A stretch of DNA of 64,000 bases from Streptomyces sp. L2 (GTDB lineage Bacteria; Actinomycetota; Actinomycetes; Streptomycetales; Streptomycetaceae). The notes below the pieces were generated by a model, which was given only the letters and a program-made list of their open reading frames with translations, was not told where the DNA came from and did not search any database. Below are positions 50,204-57,703 of this stretch, piece after piece. Within the stretch, counting starts at the first letter, position 1. Each line of letters opens with the position of its first letter. The stretch spans positions 6,944,001-7,008,000 of the forward strand of contig NZ_QBDT01000001.1 in NCBI RefSeq assembly GCF_004124325.1, given 5' to 3'. The position numbers and the translations under genes were made by a program.

Positions 50204-51091
50204 ATGCAGATGAACACTCCGCCACGCGGCACGATGCGCCTGACGCGCCGGGGCAAGCTCGTCCTCGCCGTGGCCGGCGCCGTCCTGGCCGGCACCGCCG
50301 TGGCGGTGCCGCTGCTGACCGTGCACAACACCCCGCGTGAGGTGGCGAAACCGGTCACCCTCGTCGTCCCGGAGGGCTGGCGCGCGGGCCAGATCTACGA
50401 CGCCGTCGACAAGGCCCTGAAACTGCCGCCGGGCAGCACCCGCAAGTCCGTGGGCAAGGCCGGCCTGAAGCTGCCCGGCGAGGCCGAGGGCAACCCGGAG
50501 GGCTACCTCTTCCCGGCGACGTATCCCGTCCCGAAGGGTGCGACGCCCGAGTCGATGCTGCGGTCCATGGTCGACACCGCCAACCAGAAGTTCAGCGCGG
50601 CGCCGGTCGCGGCCGGGGCACAGCAGAACCCGATGGACCTCTACCAGACCGTCACCATCGCCAGCATCGTCCAGGCCGAGGCCGACACGAAGGCCGACAT
50701 GGGGAAGGTGGCCCGCGTCATCCTCAACCGCCTGCAGCGCGGCATGCCCCTGCAGATGGACTCCACCCTCAACTACGCGCTCAACCGCAGCACCGTGAAC
50801 ACCAGCACGGACGACACGCGGATCGAGAGCCCGTACAACTCCTACCAGCGGATGGGATTGCCGCCCACCCCCATCGACAACCCCGGTGAGGACGCGATGG
50901 CGGCCGCGCTGAACCCGCCGCCGGGCGACTGGCTGTATTTCGTCACGGTCAAGCCGGGCGACACCCGCTTCACCGCGGACTACGCGCAGCACATGCGCAA
51001 CGTGGCCGAGTTCAACGCCCGGCACCAGCCGCAGACACAGAGCCCCAGTGCCACTGCTCCCCGGACCCCGACGGCCTCACCGGGACGGTGA
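50204..51091 (+). CDS. MltG/YceG-like endolytic transglycosylase
   Basis: The 295 residues start with a short cytoplasmic segment, one membrane helix (LVLAVAGAVLAGTAVAVPLL) and a YceG domain. The catalytic glutamate is E159 in TIASIVQAEA; EGYLFPATYPVPKGATPESM, VILNRLQRGMPLQMDSTLNY and PYNSYQRMGLPPTPIDNPGE are conserved. MltG cleaves nascent glycan strands. The main copy usually lies in the aroE region, so this is probably a paralogue. It is not coupled to a division gene. Confidence 0.9.
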   Translation: MQMNTPPRGTMRLTRRGKLVLAVAGAVLAGTAVAVPLLTVHNTPREVAKPVTLVVPEGWRAGQIYDAVDKALKLPPGSTRKSVGKAGLKLPGEAEGNPEGYLFPATYPVPKGATPESMLRSMVDTANQKFSAAPVAAGAQQNPMDLYQTVTIASIVQAEADTKADMGKVARVILNRLQRGMPLQMDSTLNYALNRSTVNTSTDDTRIESPYNSYQRMGLPPTPIDNPGEDAMAAALNPPPGDWLYFVTVKPGDTRFTADYAQHMRNVAEFNARHQPQTQSPSATAPRTPTASPGR

Positions 51092-51288
51092 CGGGCGCTC
51101 GCCGAGGGGCGGCCCGGCGCTTCCGGCCGGCGCCGCGCCGACCGGTCGGCCGTCATGCCCGCCGACCGCCATGCCCGTGGATGGCGTCCACCCGTCGGCG
51201 GTCATTTACGTGGGCCGGTCCGTCCGTCGGCCGTCCCGCCCGTCGGAGTCACGTCGTGACGTCCCTCGGCCGTGACGGTCGTGGGCCC

Positions 51289-52377
51289 TCACGCGGCCGC
51301 CAGCGGCTCCGCGGCCAGTAGTTTCCTGATGTCGCGGGCCGCCGCGCGTCCGGCGCGGTTGGCACCGACGGTGCTGGCGGACGGCCCGTAGCCGACGAGG
51401 TGGACACGGGGATCGCGCACCGCGCGGGTCCCCTCCACGCGGATCCCGCCGCCCGGCTCCCGCAGTCCCAACGGCGCCAGATGGCCGAGCGCGGGCCGGA
51501 AGCCGGTAGCCCACAGAATGACGTCGGCGGCGACCCGCCGGCCGTCCGGCCCGTCGCCCCACTCCACCCCGTCCGGAGTGATCCGTTCGAACATCGGCTG
51601 CCGGTCCAGGACCCCGTCCGCCAGCCCCTGCCGTACGGCGTCGGTGAGGGGGAGCCCGGTGACCGAGACGACGCTCCTCGGCGGCAGCCCCCGCCGCACC
51701 CGGTCCTCGACCAGCGCCACCGCCGCTCGTCCCGCCTCCTGGTCGAACGGGCCCTCCCGGAACACCGGCGGCCGCCGCGTCACCCAGGTGGTGGACGCCG
51801 CGTACGGGGCGATCTCCAGCAGATGCTGGGTGCCGGACGCGCCGCCGCCCACCACGACGACCCGCAGCCCGGCGAACTCCTCCGGTCCCGCGTACTGCGC
51901 GGTGTGCAGTTGCCTCCCGCGGAAGGACTCCTGGCCCGGATAGCGGGGCCAGAACGGGCGGTCCCAGGTGCCGGTGGCGTTGACAAGTGCCCGCGCCGAC
52001 CACATGCCGTCCGAGGTGTCGACGAGCAGCCGTCCGCCGTCTCCCTCGCGCACGGCGCGCACCCGCACGGGGCGCCGTACCCGCAGCCCGAAGGCCTTCT
52101 CGTACCGGTCGAAGTACTCGCGGATCACCTCGGCCGAGGGCCGGTCCGGATCGGCGCCCGTCAGTTCCATGCCGGGCAGGGCGTGCATCCCGTGCACCTT
52201 GCCGTACGTCAGTGCCGGCCACCGGAACTGCCAGGCGCCGCCCGGGCCGGGGGAGTGGTCGAGGACCACGAAGTCGCGCTCCGGCACGAGACCGGTGCGC
52301 CGCAGGTGGTAGGCGCCGGCCAGCCCGGCCTGACCGGCGCCGATGACGACTGCCTCGACCTCACGCGTTTCGTTCAC
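51289..52377 (-). CDS. Flavin-containing monooxygenase-like oxidoreductase
   Basis: The protein has 362 residues from GTG 52377 (VNETREVEAVVIGAGQAGLA). FAD-binding GXGXXG is VVIGAGQAGLAGAY near residue 10. NADPH-binding is RVVVVGGGASGTQHLL near 165. The FMO-like PGPGGAWQFRWPAL, the ALVNATGTWDRPFWPRYPGQ block and LWATGFRPALGHLAPLGL are seen. It may oxidise N or S of small substrates. The substrate is not known. It is divergent from yjbQ. Confidence 0.88.
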   Translation of the reverse strand: MNETREVEAVVIGAGQAGLAGAYHLRRTGLVPERDFVVLDHSPGPGGAWQFRWPALTYGKVHGMHALPGMELTGADPDRPSAEVIREYFDRYEKAFGLRVRRPVRVRAVREGDGGRLLVDTSDGMWSARALVNATGTWDRPFWPRYPGQESFRGRQLHTAQYAGPEEFAGLRVVVVGGGASGTQHLLEIAPYAASTTWVTRRPPVFREGPFDQEAGRAAVALVEDRVRRGLPPRSVVSVTGLPLTDAVRQGLADGVLDRQPMFERITPDGVEWGDGPDGRRVAADVILWATGFRPALGHLAPLGLREPGGGIRVEGTRAVRDPRVHLVGYGPSASTVGANRAGRAAARDIRKLLAAEPLAAA

Positions 52378-52458
52378 GCTTCTACCAACCAGCGGCCGTC
52401 CGTGGATCTTCCCGGCGCCGCGGCGTGTGAAAGCCCGCCCATGGGTGAGGATGAGGAC

Positions 52459-52881
52459 ATGTCCGATGCCTTCACCACCCGCACGCTGAACATCGCCACC
52501 GGCTCCCGGGAGCGGGTCGTCGACCTCACCCGGGACTGCGAGGACTTCCTGAGCGAGGCGGCGGCCGGGCGCGACGGCCTGCTGAACCTCTTCGTCCCGC
52601 ACGCCACCGCAGGCATCGCGATCATCGAGACCGGCTCGGGAAGCGACGACGACCTCCTTGCCGCCCTGCACAGCCTCCTGCCCGCCGACGACCGCTGGCA
52701 GCACCGCCACGGCAGCCCCGGCCACGGCCGCGACCACGTCCTCCCCGCGATCGTCCCCCCGCACGCCACACTCCCGGTGATCGCGGGCCGCCTGGAACTG
52801 GGCACCTGGCAGTCCGTGTGCCTGGTCGACACGAACCGGGACAACCCCGACCGTCACGTGCGGCTGAGCTTTCTGGGCTGA
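52459..52881 (+). CDS. YjbQ family protein
   Basis: The 140 residues have the UPF0047/YjbQ fold: GLLNLFVPHATAGIAIIETG, DDRWQHRHGSPGHGRDHVLP, ELGTWQSVCLVDTNRDNPDR. The His residues in these motifs bind metal. The family has reported thiamine phosphate synthase-like activity. GAGG six bases before ATG 52459 supports the start. Confidence 0.9.
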   Translation: MSDAFTTRTLNIATGSRERVVDLTRDCEDFLSEAAAGRDGLLNLFVPHATAGIAIIETGSGSDDDLLAALHSLLPADDRWQHRHGSPGHGRDHVLPAIVPPHATLPVIAGRLELGTWQSVCLVDTNRDNPDRHVRLSFLG

Positions 52882-52923
52882 GCCGGTCCTCTCAGTCTGC
52901 GGAAGACGGGTGCCGGCCGGGGC

Positions 52924-53784
52924 TCAGCGCAGGCCGGCGAAGAGGTCGTTCTCGGGGAGGGGGGCGCCCGTGGTGTCATGGACCCTGACGAACGTCTCCA
53001 CGCCCATGAGCTGTGTGAACCTCTCCTTGCCCATTCGCAGGAAGAAGATGTTCTCGCCCTGGCTGGCATGCGCGGCCAGGGCGTCGAACTTCTGGCCGCC
53101 GAACTCGGTCGTGTCCACCCACGTGGTGATCTCCTCGTCGGGCAGGCCGATCTCGGGCATCGCTCCGGCCTCGGCAGGATCCGGCTGATCCGGCTGGTCC
53201 GTGTGATCCGGCTCCTCCCACTCCGCGCCGAACTCGCGCATGATCTTCCCGAATTCCTGCATCATCGAGCGCGGGGCGGTCGTCCAGTACACCTTCGGTG
53301 CCATCCCGGTGAGCGACAGCGCGGCCATGGTGATCCGGTTGGCCTGGATGTGATCGGGGTGGCCGTAGAAGCCGTTCTCGTCGTAGGTCACGACGACATC
53401 AGGCTGGTGACGCCGCATCAGCTCGGCCAGCCGCGCGGCCGCCTCGTCCACGGGCGTGCTCCAGAATGAGCCGGGCGCGGTGTTGGCCGGCCAGCCCATC
53501 ATCCCGGAGTCGGCGTACCCGAGCATTTCGAGGTGACTGATGCCCAAGACCTCGCAGCTCGCTTCGAGTTCGGCTCGCCGCATCTCGGCGACGGCGTCGG
53601 GATCGTGCCCGGGTTCACCCGGCTTGGCACCGCCGGGGCCGTCGCCGCACGCGCCGTCGGTACAGGTGACGAGCACGGTGCGGATGCCCTCCGCCGCACA
53701 GCGGGCCAAGACGCCCCCGGTGCCCGTGGCCTCGTCGTCGGGGTGAGCGTGCACTGCCATCAGCGTCAAGGGCCGGTCAGCCAT
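52924..53784 (-). CDS. PIG-L family deacetylase (MshB/Mca-like)
   Basis: The 286 residues (start ATG 53784, or ATG 53793) have the zinc motif MAVHAHPDDEATGTGGVLAR and the second HxxH-like motif YGHPDHIQANRI. LEMLGYADSGMMGWPANTAP is shared with mycothiol enzymes MshB and Mca. It probably deacetylates or hydrolyses an N-acetylglucosamine-containing thiol conjugate, but the exact substrate is unresolved. A small acidic insertion (EEPDHTDQPDQPDPAEAG) precedes the C-terminus. Confidence 0.88.
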   Translation of the reverse strand: MADRPLTLMAVHAHPDDEATGTGGVLARCAAEGIRTVLVTCTDGACGDGPGGAKPGEPGHDPDAVAEMRRAELEASCEVLGISHLEMLGYADSGMMGWPANTAPGSFWSTPVDEAAARLAELMRRHQPDVVVTYDENGFYGHPDHIQANRITMAALSLTGMAPKVYWTTAPRSMMQEFGKIMREFGAEWEEPDHTDQPDQPDPAEAGAMPEIGLPDEEITTWVDTTEFGGQKFDALAAHASQGENIFFLRMGKERFTQLMGVETFVRVHDTTGAPLPENDLFAGLR

Positions 53785-53912
53785 GAGATCCATCCCTGGT
53801 CGGTCAAGTGGTAGGTGCCAGTGTGCGGCACAGCGGTACCCGACCGCCCGCAGCCCGCCGGGAGCCACGGCCGGGGATCACCTCCCGGACGGCGCGCGTG
53901 TGAAGCGGTGCC

Positions 53913-54650
53913 TCACACCGGTTTGCGCCACACGGAGATGTGCTTCGTCGAGTCCTGGCCGAACGGTGACCCGTTCCAGTCCGCGACGCGTCGTTCCAGT
54001 TCGAGCCCCGCGATCCGGGCCATCAGGTCCAGCTCGGCCGGCCACGCGTACCGGTGACGGGAGTTGTCGCGGCGGTAGCGGCCGTCGTCACCACGGGTGA
54101 GGTGGTGCGAGACGAGGAGCTGCTCGACCAGGTCGAAGGTGTCGAAACCGAGGTGCCGCTCGGACACGTCGAACGGCACCGCGACCTGCCCGGGCGGCAG
54201 GAGCCGCAGGGGCGGTACGCCCAGTTCGATGACGAAGCGGCCACCGGGGGCCAGGTGACGTGCGGCGTTGCGGAAGCACTCGACCTGTTCGTCCTGCGTG
54301 AGCAGATTCGAGATGGTGTTGTAGACGAGGTAGACCAGGGTGAACTCGCCCGGGACGACGGTGGTGGCCATGTCCCCGATGGTGACCGGGAGCGTGTCCT
54401 CGCCGACCTTGCCCCGCAGAACCGCCGCCATGTGCGGGGACAGCTCGATGCCCACGACCGGTACGCCGCGTTCCCGGAGCGGGACACCCACCCGCCCGGT
54501 TCCGACGGCCAGCTCCAGAGCCCTGCCGTCTCCGGCGAGTTCGGCGAGGAAGTCGACGGTCGGCCCGAGGACGGCGGCCGAGGACATCTCGGTCTCCTCG
54601 GCGTCGTAGCGGTCGGCGTTCGCGCGGGTCCACAGCTCACTGCTCGTCAC
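53913..54650 (-). CDS. Class I SAM-dependent methyltransferase
   Basis: The 245 residues start at GTG 54650 (VTSSELWTRANADRYDAEE). The SAM motif is ALELAVGTGRVGVPLRERG, followed by VVGIELSPHMAAVL and NAARHLAPGGRFVIELGVPP. The substrate is unknown. Open frames to 54881 are not supported upstream. It is 129 bp from the PIG-L gene. Confidence 0.85.
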   Translation of the reverse strand: MTSSELWTRANADRYDAEETEMSSAAVLGPTVDFLAELAGDGRALELAVGTGRVGVPLRERGVPVVGIELSPHMAAVLRGKVGEDTLPVTIGDMATTVVPGEFTLVYLVYNTISNLLTQDEQVECFRNAARHLAPGGRFVIELGVPPLRLLPPGQVAVPFDVSERHLGFDTFDLVEQLLVSHHLTRGDDGRYRRDNSRHRYAWPAELDLMARIAGLELERRVADWNGSPFGQDSTKHISVWRKPV

Positions 54651-54834
54651 GGGCGGCCACTCTGCCGGACCGGGCGGGACGCTGTCGAAGCATTTGCGTG
54701 CCGCCCGCGCCGGGGCTCGCCGGGGAACCTGCCCCGGCCGCGACCGGCGGGTGCCTACGTGGTGGGGCGGCACAGGTTCCGTACGTACGAGCCGGCGGAG
54801 CGTCCCGCTCCCTGTGCCGCCAGAACCGCGGCCG

Positions 54835-55050
54835 TCAGCGGCGCGGGCGCTCGAGGGTGAGCAGCAGGCCCTCGACCGCACCGGGCCCTATACGGCCCTT
54901 GACGTCGGCGGACGTGATCGCCTTGAGGGCCCAGCCGTCCTCGGCGTGCTTGTTCAGAACCTTCTCCAGCTTGTCGCTGTCCAGCGCGTCGCCGATCAGC
55001 GACTCGCGGAAGGTGACGACCTTGTACTCGAGGGCGGCGGGGTTGCTCAT
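54835..55050 (-). CDS. DUF4177 small protein
   Basis: The 71 residues (ATG 55050, AGGAAAGG upstream) are the DUF4177 domain: ALEYKVVTFRESLIGDALDS, KLEKVLNKHAEDGWALKAIT. The family function is unknown. It lies just upstream of the methyltransferase on the same strand. Confidence 0.85.
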   Translation of the reverse strand: MSNPAALEYKVVTFRESLIGDALDSDKLEKVLNKHAEDGWALKAITSADVKGRIGPGAVEGLLLTLERPRR

Positions 55051-55219
55051 GGCTGGGACCTTTCCTGGGATGGATGGACCGGTTGGGCGAACCGGCACAG
55101 CCAATCACCTTTCGGCGGCGCCGCACACCGTGGGGGCCGGGTCAGTGCGGCGAGCACCGTACGCCCGGCTTCGTCCGGGGGGGCGGACCGGGCGCACCGG
55201 ACCTCCCGAGGCCGGGGGC

Positions 55220-57154
55220 TCAGGCGCCGCCGGACGCCGAACGCCGGCCGGATGCGCGGCGGGCCCTGCCGGATGCGGCACCAGAGCCGGAGCGGGCACC
55301 GGAGCCGGAGCCTGCACCAGAGCCGGAGCGGGCACCGGAGCCGGAGCCTGCACCAGAGCCAGAGCGGGCACCGGAGCCTGCACCAGAGCCAGAGCGCGCA
55401 CCGGCACCGGAGGCGGCACCGGACGCCGTACCGCTGCTTGCCCGCCGACCGGAGGTCGCACCGGACGCCGTACCGCCGCCGGTCCGACGGCCGGAACGGC
55501 TGCCGCCCGAGCCCGCCGCACCGGCGGCCGCGGCCGTGGACTTGCCGGCCCCCGACCGGCGGCCGGAGCCGCGCCCGCCGCCCGCGGACGGCTGGGCGGC
55601 CCCGGCCACCCCGGCGGCAGCGGCGTCAGCGGTCCCGCGCGTCGAGCCCTGGTCCCTCGTTCCCCCAGTCCGGCGCGCCGAGCCCTCGTCCCTCGCTCCC
55701 GCCGCGCCCCGGCGGCCCGCGCCCTGGGCGCTCGTACCGGTACCGCCGCCGCCCGCCGTCTCCGCACCGCCGGCCCTGCGGCGGCGGCTGGACCGCCTGC
55801 CCGGCTCGGCACCGGCCCTCCGCTCCCGGCGGGGCGCGGGCAGGGTGGCCGGCTGGGGCACCTCGATGGTGACGGGCACGCCGGACGGTTCACGGGCGCC
55901 GGTGATGGTGGCCAGTTCCGCGTCGCCGGACGTGACGCGTGCCGTCCTGGCGCGGATGCCCGCATCGGAGATGAGCCGGGTGACGTCCCGCTTCTGCTCG
56001 GGCAGGACCAGTGTGACCACGCTGCCCGAGCCCCCGGCGCGGGCCGTACGGCCGCCCCGGTGCAGGTAGTCCTTGTGGTCGGCGGGCGGATCGACGTTCA
56101 CGACGAGGTCGAGGTCGTCGACGTGGATGCCGCGCGCCGCGACGTTGGTGGCCACCAGCGCGGTGACCTGCCCGTTCTTGAACTGCTCCAGGGTGCGGTT
56201 GCGCTGCGGCTGGCTGCGGCCCCCGTGCAGCGCCGCCGCGCGGACACCGACCGCCAGGAGCCGCTTGGCGAGCCGGTCGGCGGACCGCTTCGTGTCGAGG
56301 AAGAGGATGACCCGGCCGTCCCGAGCCGCGATGCGCGTGGTCACGGCCTTCTTGTCGGTCTCGTCCAGGACGTGGAGCACGTGGTGCTCCATGGTGGTCA
56401 CCGCGCCCGCGGACGGGTCCACCGAGTGCACGACGGGGTCGGTCAGGAACCGCTGCACCAGACGGTCGATGTTGGCGTCCAGCGTGGCCGAGAAGAGCAT
56501 GCGCTGACCGTCGGCCCGCACCTGCTGGATCAGCTTGGTGATCTGCGGCAGGAACCCCATGTCGGTCATCTGGTCGGCCTCGTCCAGCACCGTGACCCGC
56601 ACGTCGCCGAGCACGCAGTCCCCGCGCTCCACCAGGTCGTTGAGCCTGCCCGGAGTCGCCACGAGCACCTCGGCGCCGCGCCGCAGCGCACCGGCCTGCT
56701 TGGTGATGGACAGCCCGCCGACCACGGTGGCCAGGCGCAGGTTCACGGCCGTGGCGTAGGGGGCCAGCGCGTCCGTCACCTGCTGGGCCAGCTCACGGGT
56801 GGGCACCAGCACGAGGGCGAGCGGTGCCTTGGGCTCGGCCCGCAGCCCGGCGGTGCGGGCCAGCAGGGCCAGCCCGAACGCGAGGGTCTTGCCGGAACCG
56901 GTGCGCCCGCGCCCCAGCACGTCACGCCCGGCGAGCGAGTTCGGCAGCGTGGCGGCCTGAATGGGGAAAGGGGTGGTGACACCCTCGGCGGCGAGGGCCT
57001 TCAGCAGCGCCTCGGGCATCGCCAGACCGGCGAAGTCCTCGACGGGGGGAAGCGCGGGCGTCGTGTTTTCCGGCAGCCGGAATTCCCTGGGCGACGACGC
57101 GGACGGTGACGGCGACGAGGCGCGCCGGTTCGACTTCTGGGGCCTGCGGGACAT
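55220..57154 (-). CDS. Cold-associated DEAD-box RNA helicase with Gly/Ser/Arg repeat tail
   Basis: The protein has 644 residues from ATG 57154 (AGGAAGG upstream). The helicase core has the Q motif (FPIQAATLP), GRTGSGKTLA near residue 83, PTRELAQQV, LDEADQMTDMGF near 190, MLFSATLD and HRGGRTARAGGSG near 366. A tail of about 220 residues is almost entirely Gly, Ser, Arg and Ala, encoded by 36-bp repeats at 55278-55410. Such tails promote RNA binding and condensation in RNA helicases. It follows the csp gene by 87 bp, with an intervening hairpin, and probably acts in cold adaptation or RNA turnover. Confidence 0.92.
   Translation of the reverse strand: MSRRPQKSNRRASSPSPSASSPREFRLPENTTPALPPVEDFAGLAMPEALLKALAAEGVTTPFPIQAATLPNSLAGRDVLGRGRTGSGKTLAFGLALLARTAGLRAEPKAPLALVLVPTRELAQQVTDALAPYATAVNLRLATVVGGLSITKQAGALRRGAEVLVATPGRLNDLVERGDCVLGDVRVTVLDEADQMTDMGFLPQITKLIQQVRADGQRMLFSATLDANIDRLVQRFLTDPVVHSVDPSAGAVTTMEHHVLHVLDETDKKAVTTRIAARDGRVILFLDTKRSADRLAKRLLAVGVRAAALHGGRSQPQRNRTLEQFKNGQVTALVATNVAARGIHVDDLDLVVNVDPPADHKDYLHRGGRTARAGGSGSVVTLVLPEQKRDVTRLISDAGIRARTARVTSGDAELATITGAREPSGVPVTIEVPQPATLPAPRRERRAGAEPGRRSSRRRRAGGAETAGGGGTGTSAQGAGRRGAAGARDEGSARRTGGTRDQGSTRGTADAAAAGVAGAAQPSAGGGRGSGRRSGAGKSTAAAAGAAGSGGSRSGRRTGGGTASGATSGRRASSGTASGAASGAGARSGSGAGSGARSGSGAGSGSGARSGSGAGSGSGARSGSGAASGRARRASGRRSASGGA
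55278..55379 (+). repeat. 36-bp repeat in the helicase tail
   Basis: Two identical 36-bp units (55278-55313 and 55314-55349) and a 30-bp unit (55350-55379), each built of GGAGCC/GGCACC hexamers, encode the Gly/Ser/Arg tail on the minus strand. A degenerate fourth unit follows at 55380. Confidence 0.85.
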
Positions 57155-57185
57155 GCGGATATCTGCCTTCCTGGAAACAGCGCAA

Positions 57186-57220
57186 ACCGGGGCCCGCACC
57201 ATCAAGGTGCGAACCCCGGT
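57186..57220 (-). terminator. Hairpin between csp and DEAD-box helicase
   Basis: On the minus strand ACCGGGGTTCGCACC pairs with GGTGCGGGCCCCGGT (15 bp each with a small internal mismatch) across a 5-nt loop. It lies just after the csp stop and before the helicase gene. It may be a partial terminator or an RNA processing site. Confidence 0.75.
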
Positions 57221-57241
57221 GAGCGAAAACGCCGCCGACGA

Positions 57242-57445
57242 TCAGGCGGGGAGGATGTTCTCCGCCTGCGGGCCCTTCTGGCCCTGCGTGACGTCGAAGG
57301 AGACCCGCTGGCCCTCCTGCAGCTCACGGAAGCCCTGGGTGGCGATGTTCGAGTAGTGGGCGAAGACGTCCGGGCCGCCGCCGTCCTGCTGAATGAAACC
57401 GAAACCCTTTTCGGAGTTGAACCACTTCACGGTTCCCTGTGCCAT
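57242..57445 (-). CDS. Cold-shock protein (CspA-like)
   Basis: The 67 residues ([20 protein letters not shown]) are a single cold-shock domain, with RNP1 KGFGFIQQ and RNP2 DVFAHYS. It binds single-stranded nucleic acid as an RNA chaperone. AGAAGGAG precedes ATG 57445. About 90 bases of 5' leader are seen between the start and AT-rich sequence near 57500, consistent with a csp untranslated region. The helicase gene follows. Confidence 0.97.
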   Translation of the reverse strand: MAQGTVKWFNSEKGFGFIQQDGGGPDVFAHYSNIATQGFRELQEGQRVSFDVTQGQKGPQAENILPA

Positions 57446-57703
57446 GACTTTCTCCTTCTGTAGGCAGAGGCCCCATCCGGAGATGCCGGAAAACAAATAA
57501 TGCGCCCAAAGGAGAAACATTCCCGTCAGGCGCACATAGGTTCATGGGTACCACAACTGCAACCCCGAAAGCGTAGCACAGCGGCCCGGTGCGGCCAGGC
57601 TTTCCCGGCTCCTCCGGGCGAGGCGGACTGGGAATCGGCCGAAGATCCTTCTACCGTGGGGTCCGCCTCCCCCTGTGGGGGCCGACGACGTGAAGGGGGC
57701 CCG

